DNA from: Paracoccus litorisediminis
Lineage (GTDB): Bacteria; Pseudomonadota; Alphaproteobacteria; Rhodobacterales; Rhodobacteraceae
Assembly: GCF_009711205.1 (NCBI RefSeq)
Contig: NZ_WMIG01000011.1
Span: 1 to 64,000, forward strand
Direction of reading: 5' to 3'
Length of the DNA: 64,000 bases
Below are positions 54,879 to 63,317 of the stretch, piece after piece; the first letter of the stretch is position 1; every line of letters starts with the position of its first letter. A program made the position numbers and the translations under genes. The notes beneath the pieces are model-generated. The model was not told the DNA's origin. It made no database searches and saw nothing but the letters and a program-made list of their open reading frames with translations.

Positions 54879-57040
54879 AACTTGCTCTCCTTGATCGGGC
54901 TGAATAGCGGGGATGGCGGCTTGGATTCGGTTGTGGTCGCGTCTGTGATGGCACGGGTGTTGGTCCTTTGGTCGATGGCGGCCCAGCCGACACGGTTGCG
55001 GCTCATGATCTGGCCGGGCGGCACGGTATCGAGGGGTCTGCCGACATTGACGCATTCCACGCCGAGCAGTGTATCGGCCTGTTTCTGCAGTTTATCCAAA
55101 CGATTATATGTTGAAGGATCGTTCGACGGAGTGAAGAAGCCGTTTTCTCTGGCGCGTCGGGCGCGGGCGGCCTTGAGGGCGGCGTCGTCCAGCTGGCGGC
55201 GCTGCGGATTGCTCTCCACGGCTCCCGCCATGACATCGAAAATCTCGTCCAAGGTGAGATCCTTCAGGGCAGTCATCCGCAGCTTGGCCGTGATCTCTCC
55301 GGGATGTCCTTCCAGCGTGATACTGGCCAGACCCGGATAATCGGGATCGACATGCACGGTCACCCGCTTGTCATTTCGGCTATCCATGAACCGCTGAAGT
55401 TCGCCCGAGTTGTAGGGAACGCCTTTGAACAGCACGCCTTCGGAGGTGACCGAGCATTCCGCCTTCAGGCCCAGATGCAGCCTTCTATCCCTAGCGCTCG
55501 GTGCCTTGATTTCGCCGTAGGCCTGGATCACTTCAGCCAGTTTCTGCCTCGGCGTTGCGCCGAACATGCCCGTCCCGTTGTGGGGCGTGAACGGATATTC
55601 ATCGACCATGTAGCGGGTAATCACGCCGTATAGCTCGTCGGGGGTCAGACCAGCCTCGGCCACCGGATTATACCCCGGCAATTCGCCCGGCCGGCTGCCG
55701 GCATAGCCAGGCAGGAAGTTCAGCAGGTCCCATTGCATTGTGCCGAAGAAGCGCTCGACGTATGGCTTGTCTGTCGCATGATGGGTCCTGCCATCGATGG
55801 TCGTGGCACCAACCCCGAGTTGTGCCCCACGGACCTTGGCGTTGCGCATGGCTGTCCCGTTATCCGAAATATTGGTCCTGATCCTGACCGGAGGTGCTGG
55901 ATCGTGCTTGCAGCCGTAGCGGCGTGCCTCGCGGGTTTTGTCGCGCATCGCCATACGAATGAGTTCGAGGGCACTATCTGCCGAGGGATTATCAGCGATG
56001 ACCCAGCCCAGAGGTAGACGGGTCGCGACATCGACCTTGACATGCAGCCATAGCCGCCGGATTTCGCCCTTTTTGAATTTTTCCTTGGCCTTGTCCGGAT
56101 GCAATGGTTTCACGCGGACTTTCCCGGATGCGTCCGCGAAGATCGACAGGCAGACTTCATCAGTTTCAGTGTCCTCGCCATATTCAATCGCTCGGATATC
56201 GGTGGAACCGGCAGCCTTGAGGTTAGGTGCCTGGCGCGCGCCCTCGCGCGCGATCACCTTGGCGGTCTGGGAGAATTGCTTCAGCCGCGTGCGGATTGTC
56301 GTGATCGATGGTAATTTAATACCTGCAGCGATCGCCTCAGGCGATGGCTCGAACGCTTCCTTGGCGAGTCGATAAAGTGACGCAAGCTTCGTCTTAACCG
56401 GCCTCAGCCAATGCTCCATCACATAGGCGATGAAGCGTTCCTGAAAGTTATCCAACCGCTTCCGCTTCTCGTCCTGGGGGCCTTTCTTATGCTCGCGATG
56501 CATCAGCACGACCGGGTTTTCGCCAAAGCGACGGAAGAGCTTGAGGTATTTCTGTAGGGTGCGGCCCTTCGGCATGGCCATCGCGGGCTTTACCGAACCA
56601 CCGCGCGAGGCGCGGAAGAGGTTTTTCTTGCCCGAGATTTCGCCGGCCCTACGGCGAAGTTTGGAGGCAATATCGGGGCGATCGAGGAATCTTTGCGTGA
56701 GCTTGTTGCCCTGTTTCTCCAGTTCGATCATCGCCAGAACCAGCGCGAGGCGGGCGTGAATGTCTTCGCGCTCCTCTTCGGACAGCTGATCGATATGGTC
56801 ATAGCCGCCGGTATAGGCCAGCAGTTCCTTGTTCTTTTCCTGTGCGGCGGGCGAGACTACCTCGCATTGCATCATGCGGATGGCTGCATCGACCCTCTCA
56901 TAGGAAATGAGAGCCGTCTGGGCACTGTCCTGCCCCTCCACGGCATAGCCTGTTTCCTCCTTGCCGACGACCGTCCAACGGTAGCCGTCAAGGATGAGCA
57001 GGGTTCCCAAAGGGACGGCATAAAGGGCTGGGGTCTTCAT
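54875..57040 (-). CDS. tnsB: Tn7-like DDE transposase (TnsB/TniA)
   Basis: This 721-residue protein has N-terminal helix-turn-helix DNA-binding regions and a retroviral-integrase core. It shows WLHVKVDVATRLPLGWVIAD, Asp393 in NISDNGTAMRNAK and Glu429 in DKPYVERFFGTMQWD, with 35 residues between the last two. The first Asp is probably Asp290 (EYGEDTETDE). A Mu-type C-terminal beta-barrel and a TnsC-contacting tail follow. It cuts and joins the 3' ends. The start overlaps the tnsA stop by 4 bp. Confidence 0.92.
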   Translation of the reverse strand: MKTPALYAVPLGTLLILDGYRWTVVGKEETGYAVEGQDSAQTALISYERVDAAIRMMQCEVVSPAAQEKNKELLAYTGGYDHIDQLSEEEREDIHARLALVLAMIELEKQGNKLTQRFLDRPDIASKLRRRAGEISGKKNLFRASRGGSVKPAMAMPKGRTLQKYLKLFRRFGENPVVLMHREHKKGPQDEKRKRLDNFQERFIAYVMEHWLRPVKTKLASLYRLAKEAFEPSPEAIAAGIKLPSITTIRTRLKQFSQTAKVIAREGARQAPNLKAAGSTDIRAIEYGEDTETDEVCLSIFADASGKVRVKPLHPDKAKEKFKKGEIRRLWLHVKVDVATRLPLGWVIADNPSADSALELIRMAMRDKTREARRYGCKHDPAPPVRIRTNISDNGTAMRNAKVRGAQLGVGATTIDGRTHHATDKPYVERFFGTMQWDLLNFLPGYAGSRPGELPGYNPVAEAGLTPDELYGVITRYMVDEYPFTPHNGTGMFGATPRQKLAEVIQAYGEIKAPSARDRRLHLGLKAECSVTSEGVLFKGVPYNSGELQRFMDSRNDKRVTVHVDPDYPGLASITLEGHPGEITAKLRMTALKDLTLDEIFDVMAGAVESNPQRRQLDDAALKAARARRARENGFFTPSNDPSTYNRLDKLQKQADTLLGVECVNVGRPLDTVPPGQIMSRNRVGWAAIDQRTNTRAITDATTTESKPPSPLFSPIKESKF

Positions 57041-57771
57041 GCGCTCAACCAGATGTGGGAATGCTCGTTAATGACGGCGTGCCAATCCGCGCCGATGACC
57101 TTACGGCCGATCAGGCGCAGGACGGCCTGCCACACATCGGCGCGTGCCAGATCGCAGGCCGCCATCAGTTCCTTCGCCAGCCAGAAATTTGTCTTGCGGG
57201 CCATGTCGATGACATGTTGTTCGCCTTCGGGATTCGGAGTGTTGAATTCGTCCCAGATGCGCCTGAGGTTGCCCTTATAGGCGCTGGTATAGTCGTCTGC
57301 ATTCACCACGATGGCCTGATCGGCGAAGTCTCGAGGCATGGCAGAAAAGAGGGCATCGATCTCCTGCTGCACATCTGGCCTCGCCAGACTCGACCCGTTG
57401 CGCACGAAGACCGCGCGACGATAGCCGTCGCGGGAAGTCAGGCGCTGGTCGAAGTGATGCTGCGCCCATTTCCCGCGCGGCGAACGATAGGTGATCGGCG
57501 GAAGCTGCACTTCAAGTCCATAGAAATCGGGGCTCAACATCGCATCCAGCGCGGTGCTCGCCTCAGCTTCGCTCTCGAAGTGATAGACCTTGCGCTGGCC
57601 CTTGGTGGCCGGCGTCGCAAGCGCCATCGAGACGCGCTTGGCGGTGTTGCTCCGCGTCAGCGGGTTCCGAAACCCGTCATAGGGAAGAACCCCAGGGATC
57701 GGACCCAGCGCGAGGGCGGGCTGCTTGGGGTAGGTGACCGGGGTGGGATCCCAGTCGTCGTTCGATTGCAT
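57037..57771 (-). CDS. tnsA: TnsA-like heteromeric transposase endonuclease
   Basis: This 244-residue protein of the TnsA type has VYHFESEAEASTALDAML (catalytic Glu region) and an HHFDQRLTSRDGYRRAVFV segment that supplies the Asp. Where the family has Gln-x-Lys I see a basic RAVFVRN, so the nuclease site should be checked. TnsA cuts the 5' strands and makes transposition cut-and-paste. I prefer ATG 57771 because accggagaagtc precedes it; the frame extends to 57873. It is first in the leftward operon, divergent from tniQ1. Confidence 0.8.
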   Translation of the reverse strand: MQSNDDWDPTPVTYPKQPALALGPIPGVLPYDGFRNPLTRSNTAKRVSMALATPATKGQRKVYHFESEAEASTALDAMLSPDFYGLEVQLPPITYRSPRGKWAQHHFDQRLTSRDGYRRAVFVRNGSSLARPDVQQEIDALFSAMPRDFADQAIVVNADDYTSAYKGNLRRIWDEFNTPNPEGEQHVIDMARKTNFWLAKELMAACDLARADVWQAVLRLIGRKVIGADWHAVINEHSHIWLSA

Positions 57772-58152
57772 GACTTCTCCGGTCCCGGAATCGGCATGAT
57801 CCGGGTTGACTGCTCGTTCCAATTGGGCGGCCCCGCGCTTGCCTCGGGCCTTGATTGGCCTCTCGCTTGGCAAGTCTGCGGCGATCCTGATCCCGACCTC
57901 ATGGCGCTTTTTCTTGGGCGCCTGTTCTGTTCTCCCTTGTGCCGGTCCTGACGGGCCGTGACCTCGTTCCAGCCATGGTCATCCGGCGAAGTGAAAATCC
58001 AAAGCGGCTGATTTCGTCGCTGGTAATCACCGAGGGCCGCTTAAAGACACCCAGCGCAGCATGGAGTCAACCAATTGGTATTATGCGAAAAATCATAGGC
58101 CGCCCGGCTCATCCCGCTGGGCTGTGAGGCTGAAAATCGCAGATGGTTTCTC

Positions 58153-58172
58153 ACATCACGAAATGGTGATGT
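58153..58172. promoter_or_regulatory. Palindrome between tnsA and tniQ1, probable operator
   Basis: ACATCAC-gaaatg-GTGATGT is a perfect 7-6-7 inverted repeat in the otherwise empty divergent region (57772-58318), followed by two ttttcac direct repeats (58180-58195). No regulator gene is next to it, so the element may use a host factor or one of its own proteins. Nothing else was recognised in this gap. Confidence 0.5.
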
Positions 58173-58318
58173 TTCAAGGTTTTCACCGTTTTCACATCGC
58201 GTCGAATCGCGGCATGACCTCCAGTCCGTGACCCGGCGTCATGTTCTGACTCTGCTGGCCGCACCTTGCTCCAACTGGTAGAAATCGGCCCCCGAACCCG
58301 ACAAAGGCAGATCGAAGA

Positions 58319-60157
58319 ATGGCGGCGCTTCCGCTGACAATGCGACTCGACAAAAGCGAGGGGGCCGCCTCGTATCTCTCGCGTCTGGCCTCCCGGAACT
58401 TCTGTTCGGTCGAGGAGTTCTGTGCCGATCTCGGCCTGTCTCTCGCGGAGATCCGGGACGGCAAGGCGTCGGCCCTCGCGCAATTGGCGATGCTCGCGGG
58501 CATCTCCGCGCAGGATCTGGTCTTCTGGACGCCGCGGCATCTCGATGCCCACACCACCTCATGGTGCTGTCACGATTTGACCCGTTCCCGCTTCAGCGGA
58601 AAGGAAATCAGGGGTTGTCCGCAATGCCTGCGTGAGGACGTCGCGGGTGGGGAGTTGCCGCCAGAACATAGGATGTATCTACGGTCCGACTGGTCACATG
58701 AGTTCCGGTTCACCTGTCTGCGCCATGGTTGCTGGCTGGTGCCGCTTTGGCAGGAAGAGGACGCGCGCCAGCGCTCGGATATTGCGTCTCGTCTGCAGGC
58801 GCTCGGGCAGGAGGCACTTGCCGATCAGCGCTTTGATTTGCCTGTGGAACCCAGCGCCTTCGACCGCTGGTTCGTCGCCCGGCTGAGCGCGCAGCCGACT
58901 TCCACCTGGCTCGGCCAGTTCGACCTGCAGGCCAGCCTCGATTTCTGCGATCTTCTCGGACGGACGTTAACCCGGGACCGGTTCCCGCAACTGGGTGACA
59001 TGACGCGCCGCGATCGCTGGCAGGCGATGTCCTTGGGCTTCGAGATCGCGGCCAAGGGTGAGGAGGCGTTACGGGCCAAGTTCGCCGAGATGCAGCAGGT
59101 CCAGGGCGCGCCACAGGATGGACCGCAAAAACGCTTCGGAGTGCTCTATGGCAATCTCAACCGCTATCATACCGGCCTAGCCTATCTTCCGTTCCGGACC
59201 ATCCTGCGCGACCACATCATCTCGACTTGGCCGATCGCGGCTGGCCAGCAGATCCTTGGCGAGGCGCTGCCCGAGCGCCGACTGCATTCGGTCCTGACCG
59301 CGGCGCGGGAGACGGGCTATTCGCCGGAACGCGTGCGCGCGATCCTTGCCGCGCATGGCCATGTGCCTGCTAAAAGCGAAGGCAAGATCAACGCTTGGGA
59401 GGTGTTTCCCGCCAGTCCCGCGATGGATCTCCTGCGACGCGTCGGTCAGGGCGTTACGGTGAAGGCCGTCCAGCAGGCGCTGAACATAACCCCCTCCCAG
59501 ATCAATACTTTGCGCATGTCTGGCTATCTCGAGCCGAGTGTCTCGGGCAATGGCCACCGGCCACTTTGGGACCTCGCTGCCGCGGAAACCTTCCTGGGCA
59601 AGCTCTCCGCCGGAGCGGTTCCGGTCGAAGCCAACGCCCCCGACTGGGAAGAGATCGGCGCGCTTGCGCTCCGCTTGCGCATTCCGCCCGGCGATATCAT
59701 CCGGATGCGGTTCGAAGGGAGGTTGGCCTCGATCGGCGCGAGACGGGGCGTCCCCGGCTATCGTGGCATTGTCGTGCGGCCCTCCGAGGTCGAGGCCAAG
59801 CTGGCTCGATCAATCGAGGATCATCTGAATATCGAGGATCTCTCCAAGCGGATCGGTTTGCGTTGGCCGCAGGCCCGGCGCCTTGTCATGGCGGGACTGA
59901 CGCCTTCCACGATCCTGCGCAATCCTGCCTCGGGCGCGATGCAGCACTATATCTCGCTGGAGGATCTGACTGCGTTCCGCAGCCGCTTTGTCACACTTTT
60001 GACCCTGGCGGAGGAAATGGGCGTGCATTGGCAGAAGCTCTCCGGCCCGGTTCGGAAGCTTGGCATCCCAAGATTCCAGCATGACGGCAAGGAGTTCGGC
60101 CAGCTTTATGCGCGCAGCGACATCCCCTCTGACTGGCTGCAAGGGAGCCCTCCATGA
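58319..60157 (+). CDS. tniQ: TniQ-family target selector 1
   Basis: This 612-residue protein has an N-terminal TniQ domain (DKSEGAASYLSRLASRN, LAMLAGISAQDL) and a zinc site (GCPQCLRED, then TCLRHGCWLVPLW). A C-terminal half of about 350 residues has several HTH-like segments (VKAVQQALNITPSQINTLRM, LSKRIGLRWPQARRLVMAGL). This length and layout resemble TnsD proteins, which recognise a fixed chromosomal site. The stop overlaps tniQ2 by 4 bp. Confidence 0.88.
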   Translation: MAALPLTMRLDKSEGAASYLSRLASRNFCSVEEFCADLGLSLAEIRDGKASALAQLAMLAGISAQDLVFWTPRHLDAHTTSWCCHDLTRSRFSGKEIRGCPQCLREDVAGGELPPEHRMYLRSDWSHEFRFTCLRHGCWLVPLWQEEDARQRSDIASRLQALGQEALADQRFDLPVEPSAFDRWFVARLSAQPTSTWLGQFDLQASLDFCDLLGRTLTRDRFPQLGDMTRRDRWQAMSLGFEIAAKGEEALRAKFAEMQQVQGAPQDGPQKRFGVLYGNLNRYHTGLAYLPFRTILRDHIISTWPIAAGQQILGEALPERRLHSVLTAARETGYSPERVRAILAAHGHVPAKSEGKINAWEVFPASPAMDLLRRVGQGVTVKAVQQALNITPSQINTLRMSGYLEPSVSGNGHRPLWDLAAAETFLGKLSAGAVPVEANAPDWEEIGALALRLRIPPGDIIRMRFEGRLASIGARRGVPGYRGIVVRPSEVEAKLARSIEDHLNIEDLSKRIGLRWPQARRLVMAGLTPSTILRNPASGAMQHYISLEDLTAFRSRFVTLLTLAEEMGVHWQKLSGPVRKLGIPRFQHDGKEFGQLYARSDIPSDWLQGSPP

Positions 60158-61941
60158 GCAAGCTTGGCCTCACCGTGCCGCCGATCAAGGGCGAGACCGC
60201 CTTTTCCCTGGCCTCCCGTCTCGCGGCGCGCAATGGCGTCGACTTTTCCGAGTTTCTTCGGGATATGGGAATCTCGCACCGCGCATTGTTTGATGGAACC
60301 GATGCCGCGCTTTATCGGCTCGCCGAACTTTCCGATGCCGATGCAGCCGATCTGCGGCGAAATACGCCGCAGTTTGAGGCGGGTGGCAGGGCGAGCTTGC
60401 GGGGGCATGTCTTTCCGGCAGTCGCTCTACGCGGAGCGGGGATCAGGGGCTGTCGGGATTGCCTCGAGGAAGATCTTGGGAGGGAGCATTCCGAGGGTGC
60501 CGCCATCCGGGGCGTATGGCTCCTGTTGCAAGTTACCATCTGCCTGCGTCACGGTCGCCCTCTTGAGCCACTTTGGACCGAGGCGCAGCCGATCCGGCGC
60601 TGTGACAGTGCAGCGCGTTTCCTTGAACTCGGTGACCACGACTGGAAATCCCTGCCGATTGCCGAGAAGCGTGAACCCACCACCTTCGATATATGGCTGC
60701 AGGAGCGGCTTGAGGGAAAGACACGGAGACCCATCTGGCTCGATGAATTTTCGCTTCATGCCGCGAGCTTGTTCTGCGCTGAACTGGGTCGGGCCGCGAT
60801 CGCGACCAAGCTGCCGAAATGGAAAAAGCTCGCGCCCGAGGACCTTTGGCGGCCGAGTTCCGTCGGCTTCGATCTTTGCCAAAGCGGCGAAGCCGGTCTT
60901 CTGGCTGCTCTGACACAATTGCAGCAGATGATGGGCAAGCCTGAAGACGGACCGAAAAAGATCTTCGGCAACTTGCATGAGATGCTGGCCGCCGATCCTC
61001 TGCCGAGCGAACTCGCGCCGTTCCGAGACTTCCTGCGTCACCACATCGAGACGACTTGGCCCCTCGGTCCAGGCGAGGAAATCCTCGGCGAGCCGGTGCT
61101 GAAACGCCGCCTGCACTCTGTCGCCAGCGCCGCACGGGCGACGGCACGGCCCGTCGCGGAGGTCCGGTCCAACCTGATTGCAGCGGGCCTGCTGCCGGAA
61201 GGGTCTGCCAAGCTACCGGACGAATGGGCGGTATTCTACGCGGATCAAGCCGGGGCATTACTGGCGCAGATCGCATTAAACCTATCGGAGAAAGAGTTCC
61301 GCCAGGCATTTGGGCTGACTGGGGAATTCCTGGATCAGCTGGCGGCATCGGGGCCTCTCGCTTCCACCAGACATGCGGACGGATCGTTGAACCCCATGCA
61401 AGGGCAAGCCTTGCTCGATGATCTCTTGTGCGGTGCCGAGACCGTCTATGTGCCGATGCATCACTGGACGGATATCCCGACTGCCGCACGGCACCTGAAT
61501 TGCCGCCTCGTCGAGATCATTGAGATGATCCGTGACGGCCGACTGCCCCGGATCGGGCGCCATGTCCAGCGCCAGGGTTTTGCCTCGATCCTTGTCGATC
61601 TGGCAAGCCGGCCGGCTGGCGAAAATCCGATCTCCGGCGAACTCTTCGCGGTGTCGCAGGGCATTCCGAAAAGCGAGATGCTGAGCTTCCTGCATCGCGA
61701 GATGATGACATCGCGGTTTGCGGCGTCGCCTCGTGCTGCAGGCGAGCGCCGCGTTCTGACCTCGGATGATGTCGCGGGTTTCCATCGCGACTTCATCAGC
61801 TACCGCAAGCTTGGGCTTGCTGCCGGTCTAGACTGGGCGCAGCTTGATGCTTTCCTTGATGAAAATGCCGTCGCGCCGGCTGCAGGCTGCAGGCGGATAT
61901 ACCGCCGCCGCGACGTCTCGACTCTTATCGCCCAGAGGTAA
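60154..61941 (+). CDS. tniQ: TniQ-family target selector 2
   Basis: This 595-residue protein is a diverged relative of the upstream one: TniQ domain (KGETAFSLASRLAARNGVDF), zinc site (GCRDCLEEDLG, TICLRHGRPLEPLW) and a DNA-binding C-terminal half ending RRIYRRRDVSTLIAQR. It lies next to the right end of the element. An older degraded copy of its last third is at 15838-16535. Two TnsD-size selectors in tandem suggest either a heteromeric selector or two target programmes. Confidence 0.88.
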   Translation: MSKLGLTVPPIKGETAFSLASRLAARNGVDFSEFLRDMGISHRALFDGTDAALYRLAELSDADAADLRRNTPQFEAGGRASLRGHVFPAVALRGAGIRGCRDCLEEDLGREHSEGAAIRGVWLLLQVTICLRHGRPLEPLWTEAQPIRRCDSAARFLELGDHDWKSLPIAEKREPTTFDIWLQERLEGKTRRPIWLDEFSLHAASLFCAELGRAAIATKLPKWKKLAPEDLWRPSSVGFDLCQSGEAGLLAALTQLQQMMGKPEDGPKKIFGNLHEMLAADPLPSELAPFRDFLRHHIETTWPLGPGEEILGEPVLKRRLHSVASAARATARPVAEVRSNLIAAGLLPEGSAKLPDEWAVFYADQAGALLAQIALNLSEKEFRQAFGLTGEFLDQLAASGPLASTRHADGSLNPMQGQALLDDLLCGAETVYVPMHHWTDIPTAARHLNCRLVEIIEMIRDGRLPRIGRHVQRQGFASILVDLASRPAGENPISGELFAVSQGIPKSEMLSFLHREMMTSRFAASPRAAGERRVLTSDDVAGFHRDFISYRKLGLAAGLDWAQLDAFLDENAVAPAAGCRRIYRRRDVSTLIAQR

Positions 61942-61966
61942 TCCCGTTCTGAGCACGATCAGGACT

Positions 61967-62033
61967 TGACAGGCCTTGCGCACGCTTCTGCTTTCCTTTG
62001 CGCGTTCATTTGCTTTCTTTGGCTTTTGGCTCC
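61967..62033 (+). repeat. Right end of the Tn7-like element
   Basis: Two tandem TnsB-site-like motifs (ccttgcgcacgcttctgc and tttgcgcgttcatttgc) are followed by a terminal ggcttttggctcc. The outer edge is 10 bp from the guaD stop. The sequence is duplicated at 16561-16622. Confidence 0.75.
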
Positions 62034-62042
62034 AGTTGCCGA

Positions 62043-63317
62043 CTAGAGCATCGGTTTTCCAGCCACATAGGTCTGGGCGACAGCGCGGTCGTCGCCCATG
62101 ATTTGCAGGATGAAAAGCTCCTCAGCCAGCGTCTGGGCCTTTTCCATGCGAAGCGCCATGGCGGGGGTCGCATGGCTATCCAACACCACGAAATCCGCAT
62201 CCGTGCCGGGGGCGAGGGTGCCGATGCGGTCCTCCATACCCAGTGCCAGCGCATTGCCGCGTGTCGCCCAGTGGAAGGCGGCATAGGGGTGCAGTTTCTG
62301 GCCGCGCAGTTGCAGGATCTTGTAGCCCTCGTTCAGGGTCTGCAGCATCGAATAGCTTGTGCCGCCGCCGATGTCGGTGGCGATGCCGGTGGGGACGTCT
62401 GCCGCGCGCAGGCCAGCCTCGTCAAATAGGCCCGAGCCGAGGAACAGGTTTGACGTGGGGCAGAAGATCGCGCGGCTACCGGTCTCGGCCATGCGGGCGA
62501 TTTCGCGTTCGCGCAGATGGATGCAATGGCCAAGCAGGATCTTCGGGCCGAGCAGACCATATGTCTCGTAGATATCAAGATAATCCCGTGCGTTGGGATA
62601 AAGGCTTAAGGTAAATTCTATCTCGGCGAGGTTCTCGCTCAGATGGGTCTGGATGTGGCAATCGGGGTGTTCGCGGACCAAGGCACCTGCGGCCTCCATC
62701 TGCTCGGGCGTCGAGGTGATGGCGAAGCGGGGGCTGATCGCGTAGCGCTGGCGGCCTCGACCATGCCATTTCTGGATCAGCGCCTTGCTGTCGTCATAGC
62801 TGGATTGCGGGGTGTCCAGCACGCCCTCGGGGGCATTGCGGTCCATCATCACCTTGCCGGCGATCATGGCCATGTTGCGGGACTCGGCCGCCGAGAACAG
62901 CGCCTCGGCCGATCGGGCATGGCTCGAGCAGAAGGCCACGGCCGAGGTCGTGCCATGTGACAAGAGCAGCTTCAGAAAGGCATCGGCCATGCGCGTCGCG
63001 TGGTCTGCGTCGCGGAACTCGGCTTCGCTGGGGAAGGTATAGGTGTTCAGCCAGTCCAGAAGCTGAGCGCCCCAGCTGGCGATCACCTGCACTTGCGGGA
63101 AATGCAGATGCGGATCGATGAAACCGGGCAGGATCAGGTTCGGGCGGTGGTCGATCTCGGGCAGGCCGTCTTGCCGCAATGAAGCGTAATCGCCGATGGC
63201 GGCGATCTTGCCATTCTCGATCAGGATCGCGCCATCCTCGAGATAGGTGAAGCTGTCCTCGGTAATGGCGGGGTCGGCGTGGAAAGAGAGGGTGCGCCCT
63301 CGGATCAACTGTCGCAT
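62043..63317 (-). CDS. guaD: Guanine deaminase
   Basis: This 424-residue amidohydrolase converts guanine to xanthine and ammonia. Metal ligands are visible in FIDPHLHFPQ (HxH, near residue 71), HIQTHLSEN, LGHCIHL and ATDIGGGTSYS. The length is that of complete GuaD proteins and the C-terminus (VAQTYVAGKPML) looks normal, so the neighbouring transposon has not cut it. The start overlaps the xdhC stop by 13 bp, consistent with a purine-degradation operon (xdh genes, xdhC, guaD). Confidence 0.93.
   Translation of the reverse strand: MRQLIRGRTLSFHADPAITEDSFTYLEDGAILIENGKIAAIGDYASLRQDGLPEIDHRPNLILPGFIDPHLHFPQVQVIASWGAQLLDWLNTYTFPSEAEFRDADHATRMADAFLKLLLSHGTTSAVAFCSSHARSAEALFSAAESRNMAMIAGKVMMDRNAPEGVLDTPQSSYDDSKALIQKWHGRGRQRYAISPRFAITSTPEQMEAAGALVREHPDCHIQTHLSENLAEIEFTLSLYPNARDYLDIYETYGLLGPKILLGHCIHLREREIARMAETGSRAIFCPTSNLFLGSGLFDEAGLRAADVPTGIATDIGGGTSYSMLQTLNEGYKILQLRGQKLHPYAAFHWATRGNALALGMEDRIGTLAPGTDADFVVLDSHATPAMALRMEKAQTLAEELFILQIMGDDRAVAQTYVAGKPML

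Larger units (their letters stand above)
16623..62033. mobile_element. Proposed ~45-kb Tn7-like transposon
   Basis: The element is inferred from a transposition module (tnsC, tnsB, tnsA at 53913-57771; two tniQ at 58319-61941), a right end next to tniQ, and inverted end-like motifs at 16.6 kb. Contents include metabolic operons, a toxin-antitoxin pair, the putative defence operon and metal resistance. The right end is well supported; the left end is inference and the true one could lie elsewhere. Confidence 0.5.
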
